In this document: piece after piece, positions 22,601-34,183 of the stretch | Layout: the number at the start of each line of letters is the position of its first letter | Position numbering within the stretch: the stretch's first letter is position 1 | Translations under genes and position numbers: made by a program | NCBI GenBank assembly: GCA_025618425.1 | Contig: CM046849.1 | Location: 32,972,336-33,036,335 of the forward strand | DNA length: 64,000 nt | Reading direction: 5' to 3' | Source: Heliocidaris tuberculata | Taxonomy: Eukaryota; Echinodermata; Echinoidea; Camarodonta; Echinometridae | The notes under the pieces: model-generated | Databases searched by the model: none | Told to the model about the DNA's origin: nothing | What the model saw: the letters and a program-made list of their open reading frames with translations, nothing else

Positions 22601-25600
22601 ATGACTTTACCATATGGGGTGATCAGTGAAAAGTGCAGAGCATTACATGAGGCTGTTGGTTATAAAACTGAAGTCTACTCTGGGTGATTGACAATGCCTG
22701 TCTGTTATTACATTGTAGGTAAACATCCAGATGGTGTCAAATTCCCAATGAGAGCCTACTACTATTGGTCTTTAAAAGTAGAGAGAGGATGTGGAGGTTT
22801 CTTGATCGTGGGAATTTTTTTTTTTTTTCTTTTTTCTTTTCCTGCATTGTGAAATTTGATTCCTTGGATATAAAAAAATGACAAATTTCAAAACAAAACC
22901 AAGAACTAAAATACAATCAAAATAAGAAGTTCATTTGTGATGATGTTTTAGGAACCTAGTGGCACAGCAGTGGGTAAGAGTACATGATGTGGTCCATTTG
23001 ATCAATGATTTTTGTTTTCATTTCATGTGTATCTTTTATAGATCTAATAAGCTCGAATATCATGAAAACCACTATTATAATATAAGGTAGGTTGTCAATC
23101 ATACCTGCCAACAATTCCAATTTTGGAGGAATGATTCCTATTTTTCAGTCTTCACACTAATTTTTTAATCCCTAGATTCCCTTTTTGAATGAAAACTTCT
23201 ATGTGTAGGTACACAAAATGTACTCTGTTCCTAATTTTGCCTTGTGAGATTCTTATTTCTTCCTATGGAAGGTTGGCAGGTATGAAACATTCCAACAGTT
23301 ATTTGCTTTGTTCACCTCTTTTGTTTCAAAGAGTAGGATAAACTGAGAGCTTCAGTCTCTTGTATTAACGGTTTTACCACTGAGACTACATCAGGCGCCA
23401 CATTTCTACATAGGAAATGTGTATGGAGAAATTGGATGTCAGTTATTATTAAAGAATTTCCCTTACCAGATGGTTATTTCTGTCAGAGAATGGGGGAGAC
23501 TTAAGCCCACCACACACTATGTGATCGGTCTGCGATCTGATTTGGGAAGAAAATGTAATAGAATTTGATATAAACATTTAAAAACAAAAAATATTTTTGA
23601 TTGAGGTTCTGAATGGTCATATGGATATTAAAATTTTAAAAACGGCCTATTGTGAGCTTTCTAGTCGAAGGAAAGGTCAAATCGGCTCAAAGTCGTAATG
23701 ACATCAGAGCGGTCCTACATTGTACGATTGTCTAGGATTTGAAACTGATTCAGCCCTTATTCCGGTTATAAGGCTGACAGTGTACCGGAATCCTACATGT
23801 ATGTTAAGTATTCATAACATTCAGAACCTGAATCATGTAGATTTTATTTGTTAAAATGTCCATATTTAATGCTATTGAGATTTATTTCCAGAATCAGATC
23901 GCAGTCGATCATAATGTGTGGTGGGCTTTACACTCATGTGTTGGTTCATAATACAGTTTGTTCTACATGTACTTGATTCTATTACAGGGTATATCTGATG
24001 CAGAAGTAGTGTCCATCGATCAGGCATCTGAGACGGTCAAAGTACTTACACTCAAGGTCGATGACCCCACATTCACATTCAAGGCTGGTCAATGGTGAGG
24101 AATGGATAATGATAAATTTGCATGATCTGCTTGTGAAACCTTACTACCCAAAATAGATCTTGATTAAAATTTATTTGAAATTTAAGAAAAGAAGTGATCA
24201 ATCTGTGGAAGAATCATCTGTGAATGATTAGTAAAACTTATTCACAATTTTCTTAGCTTTCTCTTAAAATTGTTCTAATAAAAAGTCAGGTACCAGTAAC
24301 AGGAAACGATGTGCAAGGATGCAAACTCTGCCAAAAACTTTAGAAATTATCAATTTGTATGGAAAAACTGATTTTGAAAATGTCAACATTTTGCCATTTT
24401 GAGGATTTTAAAGCCTATTTTCCTTCTTGAAATTCCTGCATCTAGGGTTGACTTTTTCATAGAGGGTATAGAAATCTTCACTGGGTATTCCATGTACTCT
24501 GGCCCTACCCAGCTCAAAGATGCACACACTCTAGACTTGGCTGTAAAATTCAGTGACTACCCTCCCACTTTATGGGTGCATAATCAGGTAAATCATAACC
24601 ATGATTTCAATCCAAGGGGGATTTGTTCTGTTAAGATCACAGCCAGCGAATATTAGTCTACATGCACAAACTATATTTTGACACTTCATGAAATTTATGG
24701 TGGTTTGAACCAAGCCTAATTCAGCTTGAGGTTGTGTCAATTTGTGTAAAAGGAGTCAAACCGTCCATGTCGGGACCAGCTATTCAACAGGACTTATGTA
24801 ATTGTTAGTCTATGACTCATAAAAAAATTGAGGCTCTACATGTTTATTGGGTCTTTAAAAAAAGGTTTGTTTCTCTAAACTATGTTAAGATAAGATCTAA
24901 TGTGTGGGAGATGAATTATTAATAATCTGTTAGGAGCCCAAAAGGCGTTGACTCCATCTTGAATAATATGAGTTTATGCTCTTCTTGTTCTCTCACATGA
25001 AGTATCCTCATTATGCATGCAATCTTTTCAGCCAACATATATATGAAGATAATCCACAGAAAATTATAAGCCTACCGGTAATAGACTGCATAAGCTCTTA
25101 CTGTGGTATGGGTGCCATTATTCAGATCAGGGTGTTACCATTGTCATAATATTTTGTTTCTTACCATCATCAGTTGCATGATATATTATTTTGCTTAACT
25201 TTATTTTATTTCTCTCACTACAGAATGTTTTCTTAAGATTTCATTTCATGCTTAAAAACAAAAATCATTTCATTGCAATAACCAGTTGACCGTGATTAAT
25301 GCTATTTTAGAGGCTGGATTGGTCATTGAGCATTCTAAAAAATAGGCATTTTAGGTAACCCTGGGCTTGCATAGAATGGATATTTTTTGTTTCTTTCCAT
25401 CATCAGTTACATGATATATTATTTTGCTTAACTTTAATTTTTTTTTTCCTCAGCTCCAGAATGTTTTCTTAAGATTTCATTTCATGCTTAACAAAAAATC
25501 ATTTCATTGCAATAATCATTTGACCATGATTAATGTCATTTTAGAGGCTGGATTGGTCATTGAGCATTCTAAAAAAAAATAGGCATTTTAGCTAACACTG

Positions 25601-28600
25601 GGCTTGCATAGAATGGATAAATTGTGGACTTCCAGAAAATCCCTTATTTTAGTGTTTGATTTTATTCAAGAGTGCAAATGAAAGCCTAAGTAGCAATTCA
25701 TTTCTCAGATTTCTGTGATATATTTGATTAATTTGCAAGCAACATTTTACTTGAAACATTAAATAGATTACATTTTGTTCCCTTATCACTGATTATGTAA
25801 TACAAGGGTTGCAACATAGTTTAAATTACCCTTCTGTTTCCTGAATAAGCTTTTGTTTTCCTTTGCTTTCTTCTTAACAGTTAATTTGATAAACAGCAAG
25901 TTAAAAGTTGTTAATATTAAATGATGAATAGGATTATACTGATTTTCTTCATTATATTTCATTTGGAAAAAAATACTTGGTGTACAGCAAACATTTAAAA
26001 TTCAACATTTATACAAAATTTCTACAAAATTGCTGTCTAATTGATAATAATTACACTTTACACAAAAAGGGGGCCACAATGTACTCTTCAGTTTCAAAAG
26101 GGGGACACAGACCCGAAGTGCCCCCCCCCCTAAATCCGCCACTGCACTAGTGCTTATTTTGATCTAAAAATGACAGAAAACAAGAATTTTATTTCATATG
26201 ATCATACAGTTTACTACATTTAGACTACCAGAAAATAAAAAATCAGTTTGCTGTCTGATTTTAGTGATCTCCTCATTATGTTCTGAGGATTGGAGAAAGA
26301 TATACATGTACATCGTAATTTTAAACATTTTCTGCTCTTTAAAAGTTATTTCTTATTTTATTTCTTTATGTATTTTATTCTCATTTTGATATACAAAATG
26401 CCTTACCGGGCATATTAAACCATCTGTAAACTGCTAACTCATGATTTCATCTTTCTTTCATTCATCTTTCTTTAATTCACTAGGGTTGATATGTTCATAC
26501 CAGGGGTTCCTACGGTGGGTGGGTTTTCTATGAGCTCATCACCGAGGCCCTTACATGAAAAGGGTCATGTGGGACTAGCAGTGAAATACAGTACACACCC
26601 CCCTGCTCATTGGGTCCATAAACAGGTAATTTTCCCAACAGCTTAGAATAGATTTAAGCACAAGTCAACCACAGGAGAAGACTTATAAATGTTAAGAAAG
26701 GCACATCTGTTTCATAATTTCAGGGGCTTCCTATTTTGCTGAAATACTACCCCCAAAAAGAAAGAAAGAAAAAAAAAAAAGAACATGTTCTTATGCTTAT
26801 ATAGTAAACATCCATTATCCTTTCTTTTTTTTTCTATGCAACTTTTTCCAGCATCATAAGGAAATAAACTTGAGTCATTTGCATGCAATATTAAGAGCCT
26901 GTGTTTTTGCTTTGAACTTTGTTATATAAGAGCAGTAACATTCAATCAATAACACTTGTGCATCTTTTGTTATCCTGATGATTTTGTTTGCTTTTTTTTT
27001 TTTTTTGTGCATGATTCAAGAATGGAACACTACATGTAATGTTCCCATGAACTAAATTTAACACATAACATAAAAAAGTGCTTCTGTCATGTGTCAGCTG
27101 TACATACATGTATGTAGAATATAAGCAGGCCACAAGAAGATAACATGTAACTTATAATAAAAGCTCAAATGCTAGAGTAATATTTGAAGCTGATATTTTA
27201 AATATAGGATACCAGCGTGGAACCTCAAACATAGAGAGCGAAATAACTGATCGTGATTGGTCCCTTGTTAACAATGATGAATGTGCTCAGATATTTGTTT
27301 CTTCTTTGCTGCCAGTGTGCTGTAGGTTCCAAGGTCAAAGTCAGAGCAGGGGGTGACAAACTTGTCTTTGACCCTCAACCTGGTGACCCATCACGGAATG
27401 TTCTACTTATAGCAGGGGGGATTGGTATTAATCCCCTCATGTCACTGATGCATCATGCAGCAGACTTGCATGATCAGAAGAAAGATAATCCTGAGGGATA
27501 CACCCCTGGGAAAATGGAACTGCTCTTCAGTGCTTCATCTAAGAGTGAGCTTATATTCAAGGTTTGTATTCCATTATTTAGTTGTTAAGTGATTTTATGG
27601 TTTTATTCTTTTTAAGCACCAAAAGAGAAACAAAATGAGGGGAGTTGCAATAAAAGGATTTTGTCCTTCATTCATTTTATTTCAAAACTGACAATTAGTG
27701 AAGACTTCTGTATGGATGTATTCAAAGTTCAAATCACAGAGGGATTGAACATACCGTATTATCACCCACGTGAAATAAAGTTTTATTTTTCATTTAATTC
27801 TGGGTGCTGATGTCTCTGAATACAAGTAATACATGTATTTCTTTTTATTGCACTCAGCAACTGCTCTGATAAAATATTGTTGTTTTTGTTTATTCTCAGG
27901 ACACAATTAATGAGTTGACTTCAAAGCATTCTCCAAACATCACTGCTAAGTTTTTTGTAACCAAAGACACTGTTAAAGATTCCTCATTATCACGTAAGTT
28001 TAAATCTGTAAAGAATTTCATGCAACATCGTCTCCTCTCTCTCTCTCTCTATTCTGTCCATCTTGCTCTCTTTGTTTTTTAAGATCCTTTCTTTCTCTCT
28101 ATCCTATGTCCTTTGACTATATTTCTCTCTTTTTATCCTTTTTATTATTTTATTAGTGTAAAAGCTGTAATTTGATAGTTATCACATGGGGTGTAAAATA
28201 ACGGTAGCAAGTTATCTTGATTGGCAAGCCGTTTAGTGTCACAGTGCTTGCTAGGAATTGCTCAGCCACTACCGTTGTTCAGTATTGAACAGAATATACA
28301 ATTATTTCATGAAATTTTCAATTTCTAGCTTGTAAAATTGTTGAGGTTATTATGAAAGTTACTGCTTTTGCTTCGTTCACCATGTCCTGGGGAAGGGAGA
28401 GAAGTGGATATAATCACCAAAGTCCTTGTCTTTTTATTTTGCTATTATACAGATCGCAGGATAGATGCAAGTGACATCAAGTCATCTCTAGAGAGGTTAG
28501 CAGGAGGTCCTCTAAGATGCTTTGTATGTGGTCCTCCTACCATGATAGCGGACATGGAGGGGTTGCTTAGCAACCAGGGCATCCCTGATACTGATGTTTT

Positions 28601-28619
28601 CTGTGAGAAATGGTGGTAA
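19594..28619 (+). CDS. OXNAD1: OXNAD1-like flavo-oxidoreductase
   Basis: Coding exons: 19594-19627, 22335-22393, 23988-24094, then either 24446-24587 or 26484-26625, then 27316-27561, 27900-27993 and 28453-28619. With one alternative exon these sum to 849 nt (282 residues plus stop), close to vertebrate OXNAD1. All junctions agree in phase with GT-AG ends. Landmarks in order are DHMDRTAQ (shared type with vertebrate OXNAD1), FKAGQW, GGFSMSSSP (flavin-side motif, 26484 exon), FDPQPGD, LLIAGGIGINPL (NAD(P)-binding loop), CFVCGPP, and a C-terminal EKWW as in ferredoxin-reductase relatives. The family is mitochondrial with unknown physiological substrate. The first exon is the least certain. It gives a basic, hydrophobic start (MYVFSKILCYS) that fits a targeting peptide and joins in frame only if the acceptor GTGCAG at 22334 is used. 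Otherwise translation could start at 22349. Confidence 0.88.
20355..20380. repeat. Long C run
   Basis: About 20 consecutive C residues at about 20359-20378, preceded by GCCCCCTTGAATGTTTG. It lies within intron 1 of OXNAD1 if the first-exon model is right. Confidence 0.9.
21318..21829. repeat. G run followed by three tandem 163-bp units
   Basis: A G run at about 21318-21338 is followed by units starting GAGACCTGCACCAGG at 21341, 21504 and 21667, giving an exact 163-base period twice. The copies differ at only a few bases (for example GTGACATGG against GTGTGATGG). No unit encodes a long frame. The last copy ends near 21826. Confidence 0.9.
22127..22265. repeat. Interspersed repeat copy 1
   Basis: Starts AGCTTCAGTCTC and ends GGTTATTTCTGTC. 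A second diverged copy lies at 23348-23487 in the same orientation. Both flank OXNAD1 exon 2. Confidence 0.6.
23348..23487. repeat. Interspersed repeat copy 2
   Basis: Same order of words as 22127-22265: AGCTTCAGTCTC, GAGACTACRTC, TACATAG, GGTTATTTCTGTC. Confidence 0.6.
23504..23927. mobile_element. MITE with about 40-bp terminal inverted repeats, TTA target duplication
   Basis: The left end AGCCCACCACACACTATG and the following CTGCGATCTGATT are mirrored on the right by AATCAGATCGCAG and ATAATGTGTGGTGGGCT. TTA flanks both ends (23501-23503 and 23928-23930). Three-base TWA duplications fit the PIF/Harbinger superfamily, but assignment rests on the ends only. It lies in the intron before OXNAD1 exon 3. 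Confidence 0.7.
24310..24445 (+). mobile_element. Fragment related to the piggyBac-type MITE, abutting OXNAD1 alternative exon A
   Basis: TGATTTTGAA, then GGATTTTAAAGC(C/T)TATT and AATTCCTG, run in the same order and spacing as the internal part of the four MITEs at 48625, 53401, 55377 and 58881. The similarity reaches the splice acceptor of the exon that starts at 24446. The element ends are not preserved. Confidence 0.5.
24446..24587 (+). CDS. OXNAD1: OXNAD1 alternative exon A
   Basis: 142 bases, preceded by CATCTAG and followed by GTAAAT. It encodes VDFFIEGIEIFTGYSM... ending LWVHNQ, 47 residues after completing the Trp codon. It aligns without gaps to exon B at 26484-26625, with about 22 of 47 residues identical. 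It differs at the flavin-side motif (TGYSMYSGP instead of GGFSMSSSP). It has no stop and the same phases as exon B, so it could replace B in the mRNA. Because 142 is not a multiple of three, using both or neither shifts the frame. Confidence 0.75.
24925..25003. repeat. Small fold-back repeat, about 80 bp
   Basis: ATCTGTTAGGAGCCCAAAAGG...GACTC is mirrored by GAGTTTATGCTCTTCTTGTTCTC. Relatives lie at 52424-52502, 53871-53952 and 54577-54668. Confidence 0.5.
25150..25620. repeat. Tandem duplication of about 235 bp in the OXNAD1 intron
   Basis: TTTCTT(A/T)CCATCATCAGTT(G/A)CATGATATATTATTTTGC opens both units, and GGGCTTGCATAGAATGGATA closes both, at about 25380 and 25619. The copies have diverged at scattered bases. 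The duplication lies between alternative exons A and B. Confidence 0.85.
26060..26145. mobile_element. Right end of a hAT-like MITE, truncated
   Basis: Ends CCCCCCCCCCTAAATCCGCCACTG, the mirror of CAGTGGCGGATTT-type starts. No left end or matching 8-base flank (right flank CACTAGTG) was found. Confidence 0.4.
26484..26625 (+). CDS. OXNAD1: OXNAD1 alternative exon B
   Basis: 142 bases, preceded by TTCACTAG and followed by GTAATT. It encodes VDMFIPGVPTVGGFSMSSSP... ending AHWVHKQ. This version keeps the family-typical GGFSxxSSP segment and is probably the ancestral exon. It lies about 1.9 kb downstream of exon A. Confidence 0.85.
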
Positions 28620-31131
28620 CAGCATTTGATTACAGTTCCATTGATGGAATAATTATCAAAGTGATTTTATTCTCCAGTTGCACCTTCAAACTGACCATAA
28701 ACTAACAGAATCATGGCCTTTCAGGTTAATGTAATGTTCTGTTTGGTCTATTGTCGGCCTGGAGTCAGTCCTGTTGGAGTGACTGGATCATTATTCCAGT
28801 TCCGGCTATGCACTCAGTATACATATATATATATGCAGGGACTGTGAGCCACATCCAAGCAAAATAGTTTCCTCAGCATTGAAAAAAAGGTTTTAAGATG
28901 GCCTGAAAGTTTCTTGGAAAGTTCTATATTGAATGGTGAGCATTTCTTAATTTGGCTTTAAGTGTTGTTCAAGGTCGTAGATAACTGGGTAGGTTAAAAT
29001 GCACGTCATCTTTGCGATGACCACATTAGTTAATTGTTATAAAATGCAGAGGAGAATGTACAGTAGCAGAACCACCCAGACTGTTTAATCTAGTAAAGTT
29101 TTCACTCTAAGTAGACTTTTTCCCTCCGAAAGTTTTCTGTGCATATTAAATTTCAGACCAAACTACGTTAAAAAGCCTATGGGTTATCCGGATTTGACTG
29201 TCCCATGGTAATTTAGTATTTATTTGGTTGTGAAAAAAAAATTTATGTAATGGATGAGCAAATAGCAAAAGTTTAAAGACACTTGATGTACCATTCTACA
29301 GGTCATATACTAGTAATACATTCAGTTGTCAGCTGTAGGAGATATTGTATCACTTAGGGCTCATGACATGTGGTTACTGCTTCATTCCTTTTTCAACCCA
29401 GAGAGAATAATAATAATCATGTACTTGTCTCTTTCATTCTTGCCAAGTTCTTTGATGTTTGCTTTATCATTTTGTTCAGTTATAGTTATGTATTGTGGGA
29501 ACATATTCATGTTCATGACATTGTCTTGCAGGTATAGAGAAGCATTATTTCAAGTCAATTTGCTATGCAGACATCAAAAGGACTGTGTGTATTAACAAGT
29601 GATTTGTGTGAGGGCAGAAAAATATGAAGAACAGTATGGTGACAGTTCGAATGAAATCGGACAAGGAATAAGAAAGTTATGGATGTTTGAAAAATGAGAT
29701 CACTTAATCTATGCGAATCCCAAATTGGCAATTTAGTGAGTCGATTGTCACATAGTGGCGGACAACTCACCCATTTGTTGTACACTTACTTATTAATTTG
29801 CGGTTTTCTCCTATTCCAAAGGGCACATGAGATTACAAAATAATGATTATCATTGTTTGAATATGTATAATTATACTAGTATTTGTGGAGGTGCTGAATA
29901 TATTAGATACAGAGCCAATTTTCATGACATGCTTTTGATAGGAAAGTTGCACCTCTGTGTTCAAATAACTCTACATGTTTGTCCCAACACAACCTATAAT
30001 GTAGGCTGTGGCAGCATGCATGTGGAAATAAATACATGTACATCTATTTCAGGTATATGCAACATATGATGGGGGGTGTCAGGATTTAAGGCAGTCACCA
30101 ATAGGTATGTTACTTGGTATGGATGTGATCATTATGTAATAATGAATTATGAATTATATTAAATTGTACTTATACTCATCATTGTAACATGCAAATTGTC
30201 ATGGTGCAGTGAAAGAAAGACAGAAAGTACTTGAAATTATTCTAACCTCGACCCTGCCGCGGATGGATATTCCCGCCCGGGCGTAATCTTTGCAGCTGGC
30301 CTTGGGTGGCATTTGCCACTCTCAAAGTTTGCGCCTAAAAGAAAGAGAGTTTTCTTTGATCATTTATTTAGATTACATGTATTTAGGGTGGAAAAATGAA
30401 TTACATTCAGTGTAATCATTAGAACGATATATGAGAGAATGCATTTCATTAAAAAATTTATTGTGGAAAAGAAAAAGTAAGAAAAAATGGGATGAAAGCC
30501 TTGTTAGATTTCAAGTCTTATTATGCCATTCATTGGTGACCAGGCAAGGCAGAAAGTTAGAAAATAGGTAGCATGGTATGGGTGAAGTGAAAGCACCGTG
30601 TGAAAAGGACCAGTTGAATGGTTCACAACTACCAAATCTGGGACTCGTTTTCATAATCTTGAGTTGTGTCTTTATATTGGACCAATGTAAGTGTGTGTGT
30701 TCATTAAGTAGTTGCAGCAATAGGATGCAAACTTTGATTTTTTGTAGCTATGCAGATTACATCAGGTATTTTGAGATGTACACACAGAGATTGCTCAATG
30801 TTACATTGTGATTTTATCAAATTCAAACTGTTTTGAGATTCATTGTCATGGTTATAAACAGGAGATTGCAGATCTATGATGTGAAATATTTCAATGATAC
30901 AGGAAAGTCTTTTTCTTTCCTCTCCCTTCTAATGCCCCCCCCCTCTCTCTCTTTTCTTTCCTGTCTGTTTACCCGTTTTCCCAGTTTGCTCCTTCTGTCT
31001 CCTTTCATCCATGCTCTCTCCCTCTTCTTTTCTTCTTTCTCTCAACTCTCTATAAAATGTGGGTATCTGGTAGGATTAATTCTTTGAATGCACTGTGCAC
31101 ATCGGTAGCCGGAGCTAAAGCCAGGGTAATA
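28620..31131. other. 3' flank of OXNAD1, no further gene seen
   Basis: AT-rich. It probably includes the OXNAD1 3' UTR, but I cannot choose a polyadenylation site. Open frames are short and lack splice signals or domain similarity. A CT-rich stretch lies at about 30910-31040. Confidence 0.5.
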
Positions 31132-31349
31132 CAGTGGACCCACGTTATAAAGAACACCATTATTTTGCCAGTCTCACTTCTTGGTATCTATTGTTTTTTT
31201 TAGCCCTGATTAAGCCCTGATTTTAGCCCTGATTTAGCCCTGATTTTAGCCCTGATTTAGCCTTTAACCTTGTTATATCTTAACAAGGTTAAGATATAAA
31301 GAGGTAATTTCCTTGGTCCTAAGGAGTTTATTATAACGAGGTTCCACTG
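31132..31349. mobile_element. Tc1/mariner-type MITE, 218 bp
   Basis: The left end CAGTGGACCCACGTTATAA pairs with the right end TTATAACGAGGTTCCACTG, and TA flanks both sides. CAGTGGAACCTCGTTATAA is a familiar mariner/pogo-type end. Inside are about five TTTAGCCCTGA-like tandem units (31200-31262) and a self-complementary AACCTTGTTATATCTTAACA segment. Confidence 0.75.
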
Positions 31350-32398
31350 TAATATCCAGTCCTTTGGAAGCAAATAGAGAGTTATATCATAATGTGATAT
31401 GTGCTATACAAGAATGGAATATTATTATTATCATCTCTCCCCCAGCCCCACCCTTCTTTCTTCTTTATCTGTAACTCTGTATATCTTATGTTCTATAGTA
31501 TTATTGCTGATAAAAACATTCATGAAGAGATACAGGTATATATATCTAGATGTGATAAAGTTATATTTGAAGAAAATAAAGGTATGTTATATAATCCTAA
31601 TAACTTTGAATATTTTCTTTCCATTGTAAAGATTAAAGCTTGTGAGAGTTTGGGAGTACCGGAGTACCTGTATGTGAAACATAGAGAACCATTTAAATAC
31701 ATTGGCAGGCTTGTTTGTTTGATTTCTGAAATGGCATTATAAAGATACGAGGTATTGTAAAACCAGAAAGGTTTGCGATGGAAAGTTTCGTGAATTGTAA
31801 GTGTCAGCCATTTTCACAGCAAGGAACATTCATGATTTGAGTTATGTCAGTTATGAGTCAATGATTTCACGGCATGAAAACATCTGCCAATCTGAACCAC
31901 TTGCGAAATTCATGAAAGTTAAATGCATGCAGAAGTTTCTGGATTTACATTACTCTTGTGAAAAGCATTGAAGTTTGCCTTTGAGAAAAAGTATAAACAG
32001 GATACTGAGATATCTTGGTGAAAGTATTCAACAAATCAGATACATTTCCTGTTCATTATTATTATCCAATCAGCCCTTGAAAAAAACGACACATTTGAAA
32101 TCCTGTCATGTGTTTGAAATTGAACTATAATTTGCAACACAAGTCTTTTAATTACAAATGCAGATGACAGGAATCATTGACACAAGATATATTTGGTTCA
32201 TGACATTTCTACTCTACTATATAGATGTATGTATGAACTAATTAGAAGCGTCATCTCAAGTGTGTGGGTTGCATATAAGAAAGGATATACAAAGCATTAA
32301 GAGGTGTGATTTAGCAAGGAAATGGAAGAATAGGAAACAGGACCTTGAAATTGCTATGAGACAAAGGGGAGGAAATAGAAATATTGAGAGAAAGGGAT
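31350..32398. other. Intergenic, no gene seen
   Basis: The 113-codon frame at 31401-31742 (+) has no recognisable domain, no splice context and AT-driven composition. Confidence 0.45.
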
Positions 32399-32525
32399 AG
32401 AGAGAGAGAGAGAGAGAGATAGGGAAAGAGAGACAGAATGAGTATTAGAAACATTGAGAGACAAAGATACAGTGACAAAGAAAAAGAAATGGATAGAGAA
32501 GAGAGAAAAGAAACAAGAGACAGAC

Positions 32526-32574
<49 letters not shown>

Positions 32575-32700
32575 ACAGAGAGAAAAAAAACATGACAAAA
32601 GAGACAGAAAACGGGAGAGACAGAAAACGGGAGAGACAGAGAAGGATACAGAATGAAGACGGAGATAAAGAGTGAGAGAAAGTGAAACAATAAGAGAAAG
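32399..32700. repeat. GA-rich and (TA)n simple repeats
   Basis: GA at about 32398-32440, (TA)n at about 32525-32568, and a short direct repeat GACAGAAAACGGGAGA at about 32603-32638. Confidence 0.9.
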
Positions 32701-33799
32701 AGAATTATTATGGTGTCAATATAATTATCAGGATATTTAATGCATGAAAAATCTTTTAGAAGTGTCAAATGAATTATGAAATATGCACAAATACGTTTAC
32801 TTATATCATATATCTACAGACCATACTAAGTGGAAATAACCAGAAAGTGATAAAACTATAAATGGCTACTTGCATGAACAAAGTGACTTTTAAGTGTCTA
32901 GACATATGAAACTTGTCCAGGAAATGTTACACAATTTCCCTGATATCTTTTATCTCTTCTGACATTTATGGCTTATCAAATGATTAACCAAGCTGAATAA
33001 ATGCTAGAAGTACATGTTTAATTGGCCTCAAGAAGATACAACTTTAAAACTGATATATAAAGGGACTTTTAAAGCAAGTGTATATATATACATGGCAAGT
33101 GTATGTAATCCCAACAGTTTTATGTGTACATGTACATTTTTACTAGTTTTATTTACAAATCTTTTACAAAATAATAAAAAGATATCAGAATTAGTCAGCA
33201 GTTCCAAAGTTTTAGAATTGGGAAGTTTTATCGCATGAACAAGGGGGTGTCTGTATGGTCCCACATCCCCATGGTTTGTATATTCCATGTGGTCCTACAT
33301 TTTATTAGTACTATGCTCTATTATGGTATTGGTTGGGTATTTACTGGACCAAAAGGTTAAAAAAAAAAAATGGAATGTAGGGCCAAATGAATTTTTTGGG
33401 GTATGGTTTCATGTATTGGTCTTTTGACCCATTGGTCCCACATTCCTAATCAGGATTTTCCTAGGATTAAAGGAAGTGACTAGGGCTAAGGACCAGGTAA
33501 GGCTAGAGCATACGGTACTAGGATGGCGAGGGGGTCTATATGGTCCGACCTACAAGTTGTATTATGTCCCATTAATCCTCTACGCCTCATATTAACTGAA
33601 TATATTGAGTGAAAAGCATTTACAAATGTCTATAGAGTATGTATACTACTAACGTTTCAAACCATATACATGAATTTACCCCTATATTATCACTACAAAA
33701 ATTCTCAAAACAATTTTTACAGTCCATTATTTCATGACGGAACAAACATGTACAATATACCTTGGATGCCATTGGAAAATGAACCATATCTTACATGGA
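32701..33799. other. Intergenic, 3' flank of the TEX12-like gene
   Basis: No exon was recognised. The part closest to 33800 should include the 3' UTR of the minus-strand TEX12-like gene. Confidence 0.45.
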
Positions 33800-34063
33800 C
33801 TAAGGTAGTTTAAGTGTTTGGGAAAGAAGCTTGAGATGGGATAACAATCTTTCTTTCTGTTCAATAAGATTCTCCTCCAATGCTTTGGCATCTTCTAGTA
33901 GCTTGTCAACGTGGTCTGAACTCAGCATCTCAAATTGTTCACTCTCCCTGAAAGAAAGCAGGTAGGAAAGGAACAATTAAAATGGAAAGGAACAATTAAA
34001 ATGGCAATGAAATGAGTATATCAGAGGAAGGATGAAAAAGAGAAAGATTGAAAGGATAGGGCC

Positions 34064-34100
<37 letters not shown>

Positions 34101-34144
34101 GAGAGGGAGAGGGAGAGAGAGAGAGAGAAAGAGGGGGAGAGAGG

Positions 34145-34183
<39 letters not shown>

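Noticed and set aside
31401..31742. 113-codon plus-strand frame
   Set aside because: AT-rich composition, no similarity that I recognise and no splice signals.
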